From assembly GCA_012959765.1 (NCBI GenBank), contig DUCO01000029.1:1-64000 (forward strand): a stretch of 64,000 nucleotides of DNA, read 5' to 3'. Positions 38,165 to 47,423 of the stretch are shown here, in pieces. The translations under genes and the position numbers were made by a program. The stretch is from Dehalococcoidia bacterium. GTDB lineage: Bacteria > Chloroflexota > Dehalococcoidia > Lucifugimonadales > Lucifugimonadaceae. Numbering within the stretch: the stretch's first letter is position 1; every line of letters begins with the position of its first letter. The notes beneath the pieces were generated by a model. The model worked only from the letters and a program-made list of their open reading frames with translations. It made no database searches and was not told the DNA's origin.

Positions 38165-38782
38165 ATAGCAAAAGAATTTAGGGTTAACCGACGCATTCGA
38201 GCCGAAGAGGTTCGGGTAATTCGTGGCGAGGATTCATCGGAGTCGACAGTGATGCACATACGTGACGCACTGGACATGGCGCAGGACGAAGGTCTCGACC
38301 TTGTTGAGGTTGGCCCTAACCAGACTCCACCAGTGTGTCGCTTGCTGGATTATGGTCGATTCAAATTTATACAGAGCAAAAAGCAACGTGAAGCTCGAAT
38401 GGTTTCACGGAGTGCGAGTAAGCAAAAAGACGTAAGACTCAGCCCTGTGATGTCGGATAACGACATCGATACTAAAATCAACATGACCAAGAAACTCCTC
38501 GCTGAAGGAGCCAAGGTCAGGGTTTTTGTGCGGTTCCGGGGCAGGCAGCGAGCCCACCCTGAAATTGCAATGCAAGTGTTGAGGAAAGTCGCTGAAGGCG
38601 TCGCATCAGTCGCAAAGCTGGAGAAGCCGCCAGGAATGGAAGGGCGTGTGTTGAGCATATTGCTGGCACCATCGCCCCAACAGAAGGAACGGGATCGAAA
38701 AGAAAAGTCGACTCCGCCACCAAAAGCAGCCGTGGCTGTAAGTAGTGGATCGACCGACGCAGACGCTGCAACAGAGGAATAA
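38165..38782 (+). CDS. infC: Translation initiation factor IF-3, AUA start
   Basis: Controls start-codon selection on the 30S subunit. The N-domain reads AKEFRVNRRIRAEEVRVI and the C-domain LLDYGRFKFIQSKKQREA, KVRVFVRFRGRQRAHPEIA. The first ATG/GTG in frame (38249) would remove the conserved N-terminus. The frame has no ATG, GTG or TTG upstream, but AUA at 38165 sits at the Met position with AGGAGAG 9 nt before it. A rare infC start codon is known to mediate autoregulation in other bacteria (AUU in E. coli). The C-terminus has an extra acidic/Ala tail. First gene of infC-rpmI-rplT. Confidence 0.93.
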   Translation: MAKEFRVNRRIRAEEVRVIRGEDSSESTVMHIRDALDMAQDEGLDLVEVGPNQTPPVCRLLDYGRFKFIQSKKQREARMVSRSASKQKDVRLSPVMSDNDIDTKINMTKKLLAEGAKVRVFVRFRGRQRAHPEIAMQVLRKVAEGVASVAKLEKPPGMEGRVLSILLAPSPQQKERDRKEKSTPPPKAAVAVSSGSTDADAATEE

Positions 38783-38841
38783 CTCTGAACAATTACTGTT
38801 CAGGCATGAGTACTGAGATCTGAGAACGGAAACAATCTGAT

Positions 38842-39045
38842 ATGCCGAAGATGAAGACCCACAAGGGCGCAAAGAAACGGTTCCACGTTAGTGGCACCGG
38901 AAAGGTGCTGCGCTCGAAGGGTCCCAAGAGTCACTTCCGCCGACGCAAGGCAAACCGTGTTAAGCGTCTGTTTGGCGGCAAGGTCGGTCTCGACTCTAAA
39001 AAAATGTCACGCAGCATCAAGCAGGCAATCAGCGCACTTCACTAA
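38842..39045 (+). CDS. rpmI: 50S ribosomal protein L35
   Basis: 67 residues, full length: MPKMKTHKGAKKRFHVSGTG at the start and the basic HFRRRKANRVKRL core are diagnostic. Second gene of the infC operon, 59 bp after infC. Confidence 0.96.
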   Translation: MPKMKTHKGAKKRFHVSGTGKVLRSKGPKSHFRRRKANRVKRLFGGKVGLDSKKMSRSIKQAISALH

Positions 39046-39122
39046 GTGCACTGCATTATTATTTGAACAACTTGCCGAGCTCACTTTCGAGTTCGGCAAT
39101 CGTTTGACCGAGGAGAAGCAAG

Positions 39123-39482
39123 TTGGCCAGGGTCAAGGGCGGAACTACAACACGAAGGCGGCACAAAGCCGTACTCAAAGCCACGCGTGGTCACAGGGCC
39201 TCACGAAGCCGACGCTACCGCGTTGCTCGAGAGTCGCTGACTCACGCACAGGCATACTCAACGGCACATCGCCGACTGAAGAAGCGCACGAACCGATCAC
39301 TGCAGATCGTTCGGATCAACGCCGCTGCACGAGCACTCGGAATCAACTACGCAAGCTTGATTCACGGTATGGCTCTTGCAGGAATCGAGATTGATCGTAA
39401 GTCCCTTGCTGAACTCGCAATTCGAGAGCCGGAAGGCTTCACCGAAGTTGTGAAGACAGCACAGGCAGCACTGCCCGCTTAG
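39123..39482 (+). CDS. rplT: 50S ribosomal protein L20
   Basis: 119 residues: ARVKGGTTTRRRHKAVLKAT at the start and ARALGINYASLIHGMALAGI near the middle are typical. TTG start with GAGGAG upstream. L20 organises early 50S assembly and in other bacteria represses its own operon. Last gene of infC-rpmI-rplT. Confidence 0.96.
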   Translation: MARVKGGTTTRRRHKAVLKATRGHRASRSRRYRVARESLTHAQAYSTAHRRLKKRTNRSLQIVRINAAARALGINYASLIHGMALAGIEIDRKSLAELAIREPEGFTEVVKTAQAALPA

Positions 39483-39497
39483 TTTCTCTAAGAGGTT

Positions 39498-40508
39498 CTA
39501 GAGATTATCCGTAATCTCAGGATCATCAGTCTGAGACGCATGTGATTTACGAGGCGCACCAAGGTGCGCCTCGTAGAATTTAATCAATCTTTTTATGTAG
39601 GCATCAGGATCTGTTCTAAACGCCCCCGTATGGCCCGCGCCCGGAACTATCCACACGGTCTCTTCACCGGTCTCGATTTCATCGAAACTGGCTCCAATGG
39701 CCCTACCCAGAAGCCGGGCGTGTTCTACCGGTATTACCTCGTCATCTTCGCCGTGAATCACCAATACTGGAGTATCGGAGCGGGTGATCGCCCTGGCCGG
39801 AGAGATGTCGGTAATGTCGATTCCGTAGATCGACCTGGCCATGAATTTCATCCCCGGGAACCACAGTGTCAACGGGCGCTTGATGCCGGTCATCGAATTC
39901 CTGAGCACCAATGTGTAGTCGGCAAACGAACTATCCGAAACCACTGCTCCGAAATTGTTCGGGTTCGATCCGGCCATCAGCGCAACGGCCCCTCCCAGCG
40001 AAAAGCCAAGAACACCGATTCGGCTTCTATCGGCACCCCTGCTCACCAGATAGTCCGACGCTCCCTGTAAATCGAGCCGTTCGAAGTACCCCGACGACGA
40101 CATTGCAGCAGGTGAATCGCCACGTCCCCGCAGGTCGAACATCAGGATGCCGAACCCCCTCCGGCTCAACGCCCGGGCGATACCCAGGGTTCCGGTCTTT
40201 GGATCACTACGATTGGCGTTGTCGCCGTGCAGCATGACGATACACGATGTGCCGCGGGCTGTGGCCTCAGGCGAGTTGGCTCCAGATTCAGGCGGAATAA
40301 TCCAACCGGAAAGCCTCGCATCGCCCCCACGACTCGTGAAGCTGACGTCGTTGTATGCGAGGCCTACCGAGTCAGGAGTATCTTCCGGATTTGTCCTCAC
40401 TCGAGTGGTTCGAGTTAGATTGGCTGCCATAGCCGAAGAAACGCCGATGTAGCTGCCACCGGCGAGACCAAGCAGTGTAAAAGTTGTTTTGATAAATCCC
40501 ACGGTCAC
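39498..40508 (-). CDS. Alpha/beta hydrolase
   Basis: 336 residues with an N-terminal hydrophobic segment (FTLLGLAGGSYIGVSSAMAA) that is a signal anchor or membrane helix. Nucleophile elbow GFSLGG (about 168-173), LRGRGDS upstream, HGEDDEVIP carrying the catalytic Asp and PGAGHTG with the His complete the triad. Related to dienelactone hydrolase/BAAT-like and FrsA-type families; substrate unknown. Its 3' end holds a strong hairpin that also lies just behind the convergent rplT gene. Confidence 0.8.
   Translation of the reverse strand: MTVGFIKTTFTLLGLAGGSYIGVSSAMAANLTRTTRVRTNPEDTPDSVGLAYNDVSFTSRGGDARLSGWIIPPESGANSPEATARGTSCIVMLHGDNANRSDPKTGTLGIARALSRRGFGILMFDLRGRGDSPAAMSSSGYFERLDLQGASDYLVSRGADRSRIGVLGFSLGGAVALMAGSNPNNFGAVVSDSSFADYTLVLRNSMTGIKRPLTLWFPGMKFMARSIYGIDITDISPARAITRSDTPVLVIHGEDDEVIPVEHARLLGRAIGASFDEIETGEETVWIVPGAGHTGAFRTDPDAYIKRLIKFYEAHLGAPRKSHASQTDDPEITDNL
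39550..39571 (+). terminator. Hairpin behind rplT, inside the opposing gene
   Basis: GAGGCGCACC, loop AA, GGTGCGCCTC, a 10-bp perfect stem about 68 nt after the rplT stop, with TCTTTTTATG further on. It lies inside the last codons of the minus-strand hydrolase (EAHLGAPR), so one sequence serves both as code and probably as terminator. Confidence 0.5.
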
Positions 40509-40546
40509 ATCTTAACGCGTAAACGTGATTTTAGGGCGGGAGAAAA

Positions 40547-41446
40547 TCAGGCGATAACCGCGTCGACCATCACCAAAACCAGTAACAGCGCCAGGTAGAG
40601 CAGAGAGTACTTGTACAGGCTTGTGGCCGTTGATTTGATCGGTGATTTAGTAAGTTGTACGGCGTACCAGATGAAGGCTACACCAAGCAGTACCGCACCG
40701 ATCATGTAGATCGAGCCAAGTGGTTCCGACACGATTACGAAAAGAATTGTCAGGGCCGTAAGAACAGCTGTGTACAGCAGGATTTGAATGCTGGTGTGTT
40801 CGACACCTCGCACTACCGGAAGCATCGGAATGTTGGCTCGGGCGTAGTCGTCTTTAATCATGATCGCAAGAGCCCAGAAGTGCGGTGGCGTCCAGAAGAA
40901 AATAATGACGAACAGGTACCAAGCAGAAAGATCAAGAGTCCCCGATGCCGCGGCAAAGCCAACAAGCGGTGGCACTGCTCCCGCTGCCCCGCCAACCACT
41001 ATGTTCTGCGTGGTGGTTTGCTTCAAAATGACCGTATACAGCCCGAAGTAGAGCACCGTTCCAACAATCGCCAGAGCGGCAGCCAAAACGTTGGCCATCA
41101 ATGCAAGAACTGCAAACGATCCGACGTTTAGCAACAGACCATAGGCAACAGCGACACGGGCTGAAATACGTCGTTCAGCAACCGGTCGATTCTTTGTACG
41201 CCCCATCTTACGGTCGAGATCACCCTCGTAGGCCATGTTGAGCGATGCGGCTCCTCCCGAAGCCAGCGCACCACCCACCAGTACTGCGATCAGCACCTCC
41301 AGCGTTGGGGTTGAACCCGCTCCCAGAAACGCCCCTGCAACTGCCGAGACGAGAAGAAGCGACATGACGCGCGGCTTGGTAAGAGCAACAAAATCGCCCA
41401 CCACGGTCATTGCCGACCCACTCTTAACTGTCTCGTTAACTGTCAT
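40547..41446 (-). CDS. ctaB: Heme O synthase (protoheme IX farnesyltransferase)
   Basis: Integral membrane UbiA-family prenyltransferase that attaches a farnesyl group to heme B for cytochrome oxidase. 299 residues, about nine helices. The prenyl-binding motif NMAYEGDLDRKMGRTKNRP is intact, as is the second site FWTPPHFWALAIMIKDDYARANIPMLP (in two parts). 18 bp downstream of ctaA, so an operon; it implies a heme-A-type terminal oxidase elsewhere in the genome. Confidence 0.94.
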   Translation of the reverse strand: MTVNETVKSGSAMTVVGDFVALTKPRVMSLLLVSAVAGAFLGAGSTPTLEVLIAVLVGGALASGGAASLNMAYEGDLDRKMGRTKNRPVAERRISARVAVAYGLLLNVGSFAVLALMANVLAAALAIVGTVLYFGLYTVILKQTTTQNIVVGGAAGAVPPLVGFAAASGTLDLSAWYLFVIIFFWTPPHFWALAIMIKDDYARANIPMLPVVRGVEHTSIQILLYTAVLTALTILFVIVSEPLGSIYMIGAVLLGVAFIWYAVQLTKSPIKSTATSLYKYSLLYLALLLVLVMVDAVIA

Positions 41447-41464
41447 CTTGGAATCTTAGCCGGT

Positions 41465-42574
41465 CTACGCGCTTTCTGCGTTCATATCACCTGCTTCGCC
41501 CGATGACGCAATAGAGGAGGCAATAGATAGTTCACGCCCCGGAATAGGTCGCAGGATCAGCGCGACGATGAATACCATATCGACCCAGACGAGAGTTGCC
41601 AGGCTCAAGTGCCCCGCACGAGCCCATTCAGCGAATGTGGTCCACGGGTTGGCTGCGCCCATAAGCATCTGGGAAAAAATCAGAACTACCGCTGCAAGTG
41701 CTGCCGAACGAAGTGCACCCGAGATATTGGGTAAGCGCCACACTTTGTGACCTGCGTACAGTACGACCACGATCGATACGAACGACAGCACCCGGTGGGT
41801 CATGTGTATCCACGCCAGCCCCGACTGTGGCAAGAAATCACCACCACAAATCGGCCACGATGCACACACAGCCCCCGCCTCTTTCCATACTGCGTACGAT
41901 CCGGAAAGCAGTGCTACAAGCGTCATCACTCCCGCTATCGCTGCCAGGTTCAGCGCCTTCCGGTGTTCATCGCTAACCGTGCCCCAGACCCATTTCGAGC
42001 TACCGCTGTCGGCTTCAGGAGACCGTCTTGCGTAGGCGGCTGCAACAAGCGCAAGAACTGCAAGGAACACCCCGATTTCAGCCAAAAACAGATGAACTGT
42101 TCGAATCGCAGGATCGAGATCGCTTAAAACGACAAGCCCCCCAAGCCCTCCGACTACAGAAATCACTGTCAGTTCGGCAGTCGCGAGCCATGCAACCACT
42201 TTGTTCGATCGATGACGCACCCAAACAAGTATCACTGCTATGGCGAGGATGATCCCAATCAACGTGCCAACCGTGCGGTGGCTGTATTCCAGCAACACAT
42301 TGTGCGGACGGGGAGTTGTGGCGCGAGGACCATCGTACTCACGGTCTATAGTTGCTTGGTCAAGCGGTGGGAACCATTGACCGAAGCAGGTTGGCCAGTC
42401 GGGGCAGCCATCGCCAGAGCCGGTAACTCGAACAACCCCACCAAGGGTGATCTGCAAGACGATCCCGAGCACCGCTATCGAAAGCAGAGTGAGCAGCAAC
42501 TTATCTCGCCAGATAGGAGGGATCTCAACGTTTTCTGTATTGGTTTCTGGCGCGCGACGGTCTGGTGATTCCAT
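41465..42574 (-). CDS. ctaA: Heme A synthase (CtaA/COX15)
   Basis: Membrane hydroxylase that turns heme O into heme A. 369 residues, eight predicted helices. Conserved blocks: GGVVRVTGSGDGCPDWPTCFG with the Cys pair, EYSHRTVGTLIG (heme His), and IHMTHRVLSF (second heme His). CASWPICGG is a second Cys pair of the type found in Gram-positive-like CtaA. Aerobic respiration is therefore likely. Confidence 0.93.
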   Translation of the reverse strand: MESPDRRAPETNTENVEIPPIWRDKLLLTLLSIAVLGIVLQITLGGVVRVTGSGDGCPDWPTCFGQWFPPLDQATIDREYDGPRATTPRPHNVLLEYSHRTVGTLIGIILAIAVILVWVRHRSNKVVAWLATAELTVISVVGGLGGLVVLSDLDPAIRTVHLFLAEIGVFLAVLALVAAAYARRSPEADSGSSKWVWGTVSDEHRKALNLAAIAGVMTLVALLSGSYAVWKEAGAVCASWPICGGDFLPQSGLAWIHMTHRVLSFVSIVVVLYAGHKVWRLPNISGALRSAALAAVVLIFSQMLMGAANPWTTFAEWARAGHLSLATLVWVDMVFIVALILRPIPGRELSIASSIASSGEAGDMNAESA

Positions 42575-42767
42575 TTATATCCGGTTTCGAGTTAGGAAAT
42601 GACGAGCCTGAGGGGCTGGCGATCAGCCGCCTCAAATGACCTGATAATTCTTATGAAGATAATGATCGCGCAAAAGTCGGTATTTCGGTATTTATTTTCA
42701 TCGCAATAGCGAAGCAAGTGAGACTCAGAATGAGCGCTATCATTCCTTGCCTTAATACGAATCGCCG

Positions 42768-43718
42768 CTAGAGCGGCCTGTATGCAATGAGCGTCGCATC
42801 GACCAGAACTCGCTGATCGTAAACACGCGGAGGCCAACAGGTTACAAGTGTGATCTGCGCATCACTGGTGCTCGAGAGATGCAGCTCGCTCTGATGTATC
42901 TGACTGGTGCCTGTTACTCGGTAAATGTATTCAGCGTCAGGGGTTTCGAGATATACGTCGACCGGGTCTTGTCTGATCAGTTCGGTAATCTCGGGAAGAT
43001 GTCTGAAAATGCTGCCTTCTCGGGCTGCAAAACTTTCAAGGTGTCCAAAAAACCAGCCGCTACCCTGTTGTCCCGGCGATGAAGTTTCAGGAATGTGGCC
43101 AACCGTGTTGTCCGGGGTTTGGTACGACTTCTGATCGCCCAGATCGACGATATCCAGTTCGGCAACACTCGAGGTCAGGTTAATCGAGGGGATTCTGATT
43201 CGAATTGCCTCGGCAGTCGGATCGAAATCCCGAAATAGATCGGTAGAAAGAACCGCAACGAAATCGTCCGGAATGGTTGGACCACCAAAGGGATCTGATC
43301 CTGCCCACTCGGGCTCGGACCAGTATTTCGGATTCAGCTGATCGCCCGGATACAGGTTTGCGAACCGGGTGACCGCGGGGGCGACGATCGGTTCGAGAGG
43401 GATCGGCTCTTGATCACCAGATTCAGCACCAGAATCTGTAACGGTCGAGGGATAACCCTCCGAGCTGTTTGCCGGTGACGCCGATCGTCCTAAATAGCTA
43501 TCCAGCGAACCCTCGGAAATTGAATATGCGAATTCGTCTGCGTCAGATCCCGATCGGGATCGAGAGTATATGTATACGCCCGAGACAACGATCAAGACGA
43601 TTCCCACAGCCGCTACCGCGTAGGCAGCGACGGTCATCAATGAGAACTTACTGGCCCGGCGGGCCTTTTCTTGAGGTGCCGGGCGCTCGGGTGTTTGTGG
43701 TGGATTCGTGTTGGCCAT
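42768..43718 (-). CDS. Sortase family protein
   Basis: 316 residues: a transmembrane helix at about 28-50, a Ser/Pro-rich spacer, then a sortase beta-barrel. Catalytic residues: H226 in WFFGHL, C294 in TLVTCWPP and R303 in YDQRVLVDA. It acts outside the membrane and joins proteins to other proteins or envelope material. The class looks like D/E. No LPXTG-type substrate gene is visible nearby. Confidence 0.85.
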   Translation of the reverse strand: MANTNPPQTPERPAPQEKARRASKFSLMTVAAYAVAAVGIVLIVVSGVYIYSRSRSGSDADEFAYSISEGSLDSYLGRSASPANSSEGYPSTVTDSGAESGDQEPIPLEPIVAPAVTRFANLYPGDQLNPKYWSEPEWAGSDPFGGPTIPDDFVAVLSTDLFRDFDPTAEAIRIRIPSINLTSSVAELDIVDLGDQKSYQTPDNTVGHIPETSSPGQQGSGWFFGHLESFAAREGSIFRHLPEITELIRQDPVDVYLETPDAEYIYRVTGTSQIHQSELHLSSTSDAQITLVTCWPPRVYDQRVLVDATLIAYRPL

Positions 43719-43768
43719 CTGTAGATACGGTACGACTTAGGTGTCGCTGCGGATTGGACGGCTTAATG

Positions 43769-43969
43769 CTATCGGACTCGAGCACCTCGGATAATCGGTT
43801 CGTTGAGGTGAATCTCGCCGTTTCGAATCTTCAGGTTGAACTCGCACTCAGGATTCGTGCAAACCCATGCTTTGTAGTGGACAGCCGCACCCTGAGCTCC
43901 GAAATCAGACAATGGCACTAAACGGCCTTCATCGCAATTCATACATTCAGGCCAGTTACTTGATTCCAA
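43769..43969 (-). CDS. Small zinc-ribbon-like protein
   Basis: 66 residues with CMNCDEG and, 24 residues later, CTNPEC: two Cys pairs that can hold a zinc ion. No other domain. It resembles small cytoplasmic zinc-ribbon proteins of unknown role. It follows nothing on its strand and lies between tsaD and the sortase gene; the spacing of Cys pairs and good codon pattern support it being real. Confidence 0.6.
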   Translation of the reverse strand: MESSNWPECMNCDEGRLVPLSDFGAQGAAVHYKAWVCTNPECEFNLKIRNGEIHLNEPIIRGARVR

Positions 43970-44067
43970 ACTCTCTCCTATTTAGCCCTGCCAGACCCAT
44001 GCGACGCTGGACGAGTGAATTTTGTGCGTAATCTTGAAAACAACGATTATGCAGCATCGTACTGGGT

Positions 44068-44088
44068 TTAAACAGGCGAAATCACCTG
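44068..44088. promoter_or_regulatory. Inverted repeat upstream of tsaD
   Basis: AAACAGG and CCTGTTT around CGAAATCA, about 27 nt before the tsaD start. It could be an operator or an mRNA leader hairpin. No function can be assigned. Confidence 0.35.
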
Positions 44089-44115
44089 TTTCGGCTGTAC
44101 ATTATTCCTATTGAT

Positions 44116-45201
44116 ATGAATATTTTAGGAATTGAAACGAGCTGTGACGAGACATCTGTGGGTGTCGTCGACGGCGACGGACGTGTCAAATCGAACGTGA
44201 TAGCGACCCAGATCGACATCCACGCGAGGTACGGCGGGATCGTTCCTGAAGTGGCGTCCCGGCAGCATGTGCTCGATATACGGCCGGTGTGCGAACAGGC
44301 TGTTACCGAAGCAGGTATCGACTGGGGCGACATCGACGCGGTTGCCGCAACGCACGGGCCCGGGCTGGCAGGCTCTCTGATAGTCGGTCTCAACTTTGCA
44401 AAGGGTTTGTCGGCTGCACTCGGGGTGCCGTTGGTCGGGGTCAATCACATGGACGGCCACGTTTACGGGGCGTGGGCGCGGCCACCAGAAGATGACGACG
44501 GAGATCACGGTCTTCAACCATTTCAAGAACGGGTTGGCGAGCAGCCAATCATGTGTCTGGTCGTATCGGGGGGGCATACCGAGCTTGTACTTCTCGAAGA
44601 GCACGGGGTGTTCAGGTTGCTCGGCGAAACTCGGGATGACGCGGCCGGTGAAGCGTTCGATAAAGCCGCGAGAGTTCTCGGGCTGCGATACCCGGGCGGT
44701 CCCGAAATTCAGCGAGTGGCTGAAGGAGCGCCAACAGATGTAGAACCGTTGCCGAGGGCATGGATGCGCGGAACCGACGAGTTTTCATTCAGCGGCCTGA
44801 AAACAGCAGTCCTCAACCGAGCCCGCAAACTAGGAATCTACCCGCCTGTTGAAAACCCGGCGTCGCCGGCTGATCCTCAGATTATTGCTGCTCTAGCTAG
44901 GGCGTTTCAGGATTCAGTTGTCGATGTGCTGGTCACGAAAACCATCGGTGCAGCCAAACGTGAAAACTGCTCTGGCATTGTGCTGGTCGGTGGTGTTGCG
45001 GCAAATGGGCCGCTTCGGGAGACACTTGTTGCGAAGTCGCCTCTGCCAGTGGCCATCCCGCCGTTCAAGCTGTGTACCGACAACGGTGCAATGATTGCCA
45101 TGAGCGGGCTCGTGAACTACCGGAACGGCCGTAGAGACGACTGGGATCTCGACGTGATTCCAAACCTGAGAATCGGAACTAGCAGGCTAAGCCTGAATTA
45201 A
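44116..45201 (+). CDS. tsaD: tRNA N6-threonylcarbamoyladenosine synthase subunit TsaD
   Basis: Transfers the threonylcarbamoyl group to A37 of ANN-decoding tRNAs. MNILGIETSCDETSVGVVD at the start, metal-binding H111 and H115 in NHMDGHVYGAW, then SGGHTEL, DDAAGEAFDKAARVLGL and TDNGAMIAM. 361 residues, with an acidic insert (PPEDDDGD) after the metal site. ATG start. Confidence 0.96.
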   Translation: MNILGIETSCDETSVGVVDGDGRVKSNVIATQIDIHARYGGIVPEVASRQHVLDIRPVCEQAVTEAGIDWGDIDAVAATHGPGLAGSLIVGLNFAKGLSAALGVPLVGVNHMDGHVYGAWARPPEDDDGDHGLQPFQERVGEQPIMCLVVSGGHTELVLLEEHGVFRLLGETRDDAAGEAFDKAARVLGLRYPGGPEIQRVAEGAPTDVEPLPRAWMRGTDEFSFSGLKTAVLNRARKLGIYPPVENPASPADPQIIAALARAFQDSVVDVLVTKTIGAAKRENCSGIVLVGGVAANGPLRETLVAKSPLPVAIPPFKLCTDNGAMIAMSGLVNYRNGRRDDWDLDVIPNLRIGTSRLSLN

Positions 45202-45272
45202 TTTTGGATTCAGCTGAAGCCTGATGAACACCGCGACTACCTCTTAAGAAAACCCGGCTAGCCGGCCAGCAG

Positions 45273-45863
45273 TCAGCCCGAAGGGTAGTTTCTGTATGGC
45301 GTACTAACTCGGCTCGGGACGATTCGCCTTTTGGCATCCTCGACATCGCGAGCGAACTCCATCGCAACGGCGATCTTTTCGTCCACCTCGCCTGCAATCG
45401 TCCCGCCCGCGGTCTGAAACTCCAGATGAACCCCGGCAGGCCTGATCCAGTAATCGGCCATCAGAATGAGCGATATAACCGCGACCGCCAACCCCGCTGC
45501 AATTCCAACGGTGGTGCTCGGCGTGACCTGCCATACACCGATGGCTGCGAACAGGCCGAGCACCCCCCACGCAGCGCTTCGCCTGGCGCGCGGACGGCGT
45601 GATATCTGTACACCAGTGATGTCTTTTAGCTGGGCAGAAGCGTAAACAGCACCTGAATCGGAACTCGAACCACCGCTGAAAATGACCCGTGCATGGGTGA
45701 GCTGGAACGTACCGCTGCTGGCAGCACGGAGTTGTGAGGTGATTCGCTCGCCGGGCAGCAGACCGCTCTTCTGAGTGGTAAAACTGCTCGATTTCCCCCC
45801 CGGACGATCCGAGGTACTGGTATCTGAGGACTGGTTGCGTTCTGAACTGGTTTCAACTGCCAT
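45273..45863 (-). CDS. Membrane protein of unknown function
   Basis: About 196 residues from ATG 45863. A Ser/Thr-rich N-terminus is followed by GLLPGERITSQLRAASSGTFQLTHARVIFSGG (a PH-like or bPH domain pattern), then two adjacent transmembrane helices (WGVLGLFAAIGVWQV and IAAGLAVAVISLILMADYW). Not recognised further. It lies just downstream of the broken DUF2851 gene. Confidence 0.55.
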   Translation of the reverse strand: MAVETSSERNQSSDTSTSDRPGGKSSSFTTQKSGLLPGERITSQLRAASSGTFQLTHARVIFSGGSSSDSGAVYASAQLKDITGVQISRRPRARRSAAWGVLGLFAAIGVWQVTPSTTVGIAAGLAVAVISLILMADYWIRPAGVHLEFQTAGGTIAGEVDEKIAVAMEFARDVEDAKRRIVPSRVSTPYRNYPSG

Positions 45864-45945
45864 GTATGTAATCGTATCGCGTTGGCGAAGATTTGGGACT
45901 ACCCGCTGATGAACTGACCGGTTACCCCTGTTCAGGCAGTGCCTG

Positions 45946-47156
45946 TCATACGCCCGGGAGTCGTGGTTGCCTTGGCCCAATGCCGTGCCTGAACATCTCT
46001 CGGTACAAACTGATCAGGCCCTGTTGATCACGGGCGTTTCTGATTTTCGGAATTTCGTAGTCCATGCCAAGGGCGACAACTGCTTCTTTTGTGGCAGAGT
46101 TTTCGCCGAGTTTCGGGTGGGTTGAGAAAAGTTCGGTTGATCGGTTTTTGAGATGTGTTACGTCTGGGCGAATTACAGATTCCTGGGTCGCCATAGCCAG
46201 CACGGCCGGAAGCATGACGTTCACAGTAATCTCGGCTGCCCGAGCTGCTCCGAGCACCGTCACACCATCGGTTTCAATCAGTTCAACCGGGCGTAAAGCA
46301 GTCGACAAATCCCTCGGTTTTTGGGCGTTCGTCACTGCGATTTCGAAGGCACGGGCAATTCCTCCAGACGCCTTCCAGATAGTAACCAACGCCGAAATGG
46401 CTTTTATCCGTGAAGCGGGCGCATTGGCAGGTCGCCCCCATGGCCGAACCCACTGCGGAGCAGAACCGGTTAGCTCAGTGCCGTATGCCCCTTCTCCTTT
46501 TCCCTCGCGAAGCCCATCAGCGCGCATAAGCAGCCGAGCCAGCTCAGCCGAATCCCCGTAACTCGAAGCCATCTGCCAGTCGACTCGCGTGGCAAGCTTC
46601 CTGAACGCCCGTTTGTTTCTGGGGTAGCCAAGGGCACCCATAACCCCTAGCCAGATCGCCTGATCCGCTCCAAATGCCTCGATATCGAGAGCAATTCCAG
46701 CAGCCTGCGAGTGAAACCTCTCTAACCCAGCCACACCCACCGGCAATGCCGGATTTTCTTTGCCTGATCGCTGTTGCGGGATTGTCGGGTTGGCGCTGGT
46801 TGGCGAATCCGGACGGGCTTTCCAGTTTAGGGCTAGTAGCGGGATGGTAGCGGGATGGTAGAGCCGGTTGCTTTGAACGCCGGGCGACCTTCGGACTCGG
46901 CCGCCACAACATGCAGCACAACGCCGTTGTATATGGGGTCGGTGTGATGGCCGTGCGATCGCCAGTCCGACTTGCTCACATGGATCTCGATATCGCCACG
47001 AAACACCATGCCGTCGTCACGTTCGACAACGGCGTCAGTGAAGTCGGGTCCAAGCGATCCACCGGGCTTGCCACCGTAAACAATTCTGTAGGTATGGCCA
47101 TCGCGCCCACGTATCTCTGCACGCTCTAATCCGGTGTTTCGCCACGCCATGTGCAA
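45946..47156 (-). pseudogene. DUF2851 family protein broken by an 11-bp tandem duplication
   Basis: N-terminal part (47156-46833) shows LGPDFTDAVVERDDGMVFRG and DIEIHVSKSDWRSHGHHTDP, characteristic of DUF2851. The C-terminal part, in another frame down to 45946, shows RFHSQAAGIALDIEAFGADQAIW and MGALGYPRNKRAFRKLA. At the junction the unit GTAGCGGGATG occurs twice in tandem (46836-46846, 46847-46857, plus strand). Removing one copy joins the two frames as STIPLLALNWKARPDS. The start is unsure: TTG 47156 leaves the N-terminus slightly short. Function of the family is unknown. Confidence 0.8.
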
Positions 47157-47267
47157 TATGGCTTCAGCCCCAAGCGAACGTCTCGAAGCTCCGTATTTGC
47201 GACTCGATTCTTTAACGCCAACAAACGGAAAATCGGTTCGCCCTGAGTGCCCCAGCCAACTCGTTAA

Positions 47268-47310
47268 TCACGAATGCCAACGAGTACGTGTCGTACTTCG
47301 TCGGCATTCT
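47268..47310. repeat. Long imperfect hairpin
   Basis: GAATGCC pairs with GGCATTC, then ACGA with TCGT and GTAC with GTAC around loop GTGTC. It lies in the gap between the DUF2851 gene and the aldolase. No T-run follows, so it is less likely to be a terminator. Confidence 0.5.
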
Positions 47311-47404
47311 ATTTTTCACAAGCGAATACACCACGAGTTCAGCAAACTCTCAGTCGTGTCTAACCAGGCAATATCCCAAAGAAAACATGCGTTGGCATTA
47401 AAAC

Positions 47405-47417
47405 ACGCCACTGGCGT
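47405..47417 (-). terminator. Compact terminator of the HpcH/HpaI aldolase
   Basis: On the minus strand ACGCC, loop AGT, GGCGT, then GTTTTAAT, 7 nt after the stop codon. Confidence 0.65.
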
Positions 47418-47423
47418 GAACTC

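Noticed and set aside
38249-38782. infC start at the GTG/ATG 38249-38254
   Set aside because: Would remove the conserved N-terminal domain that is present in frame upstream.
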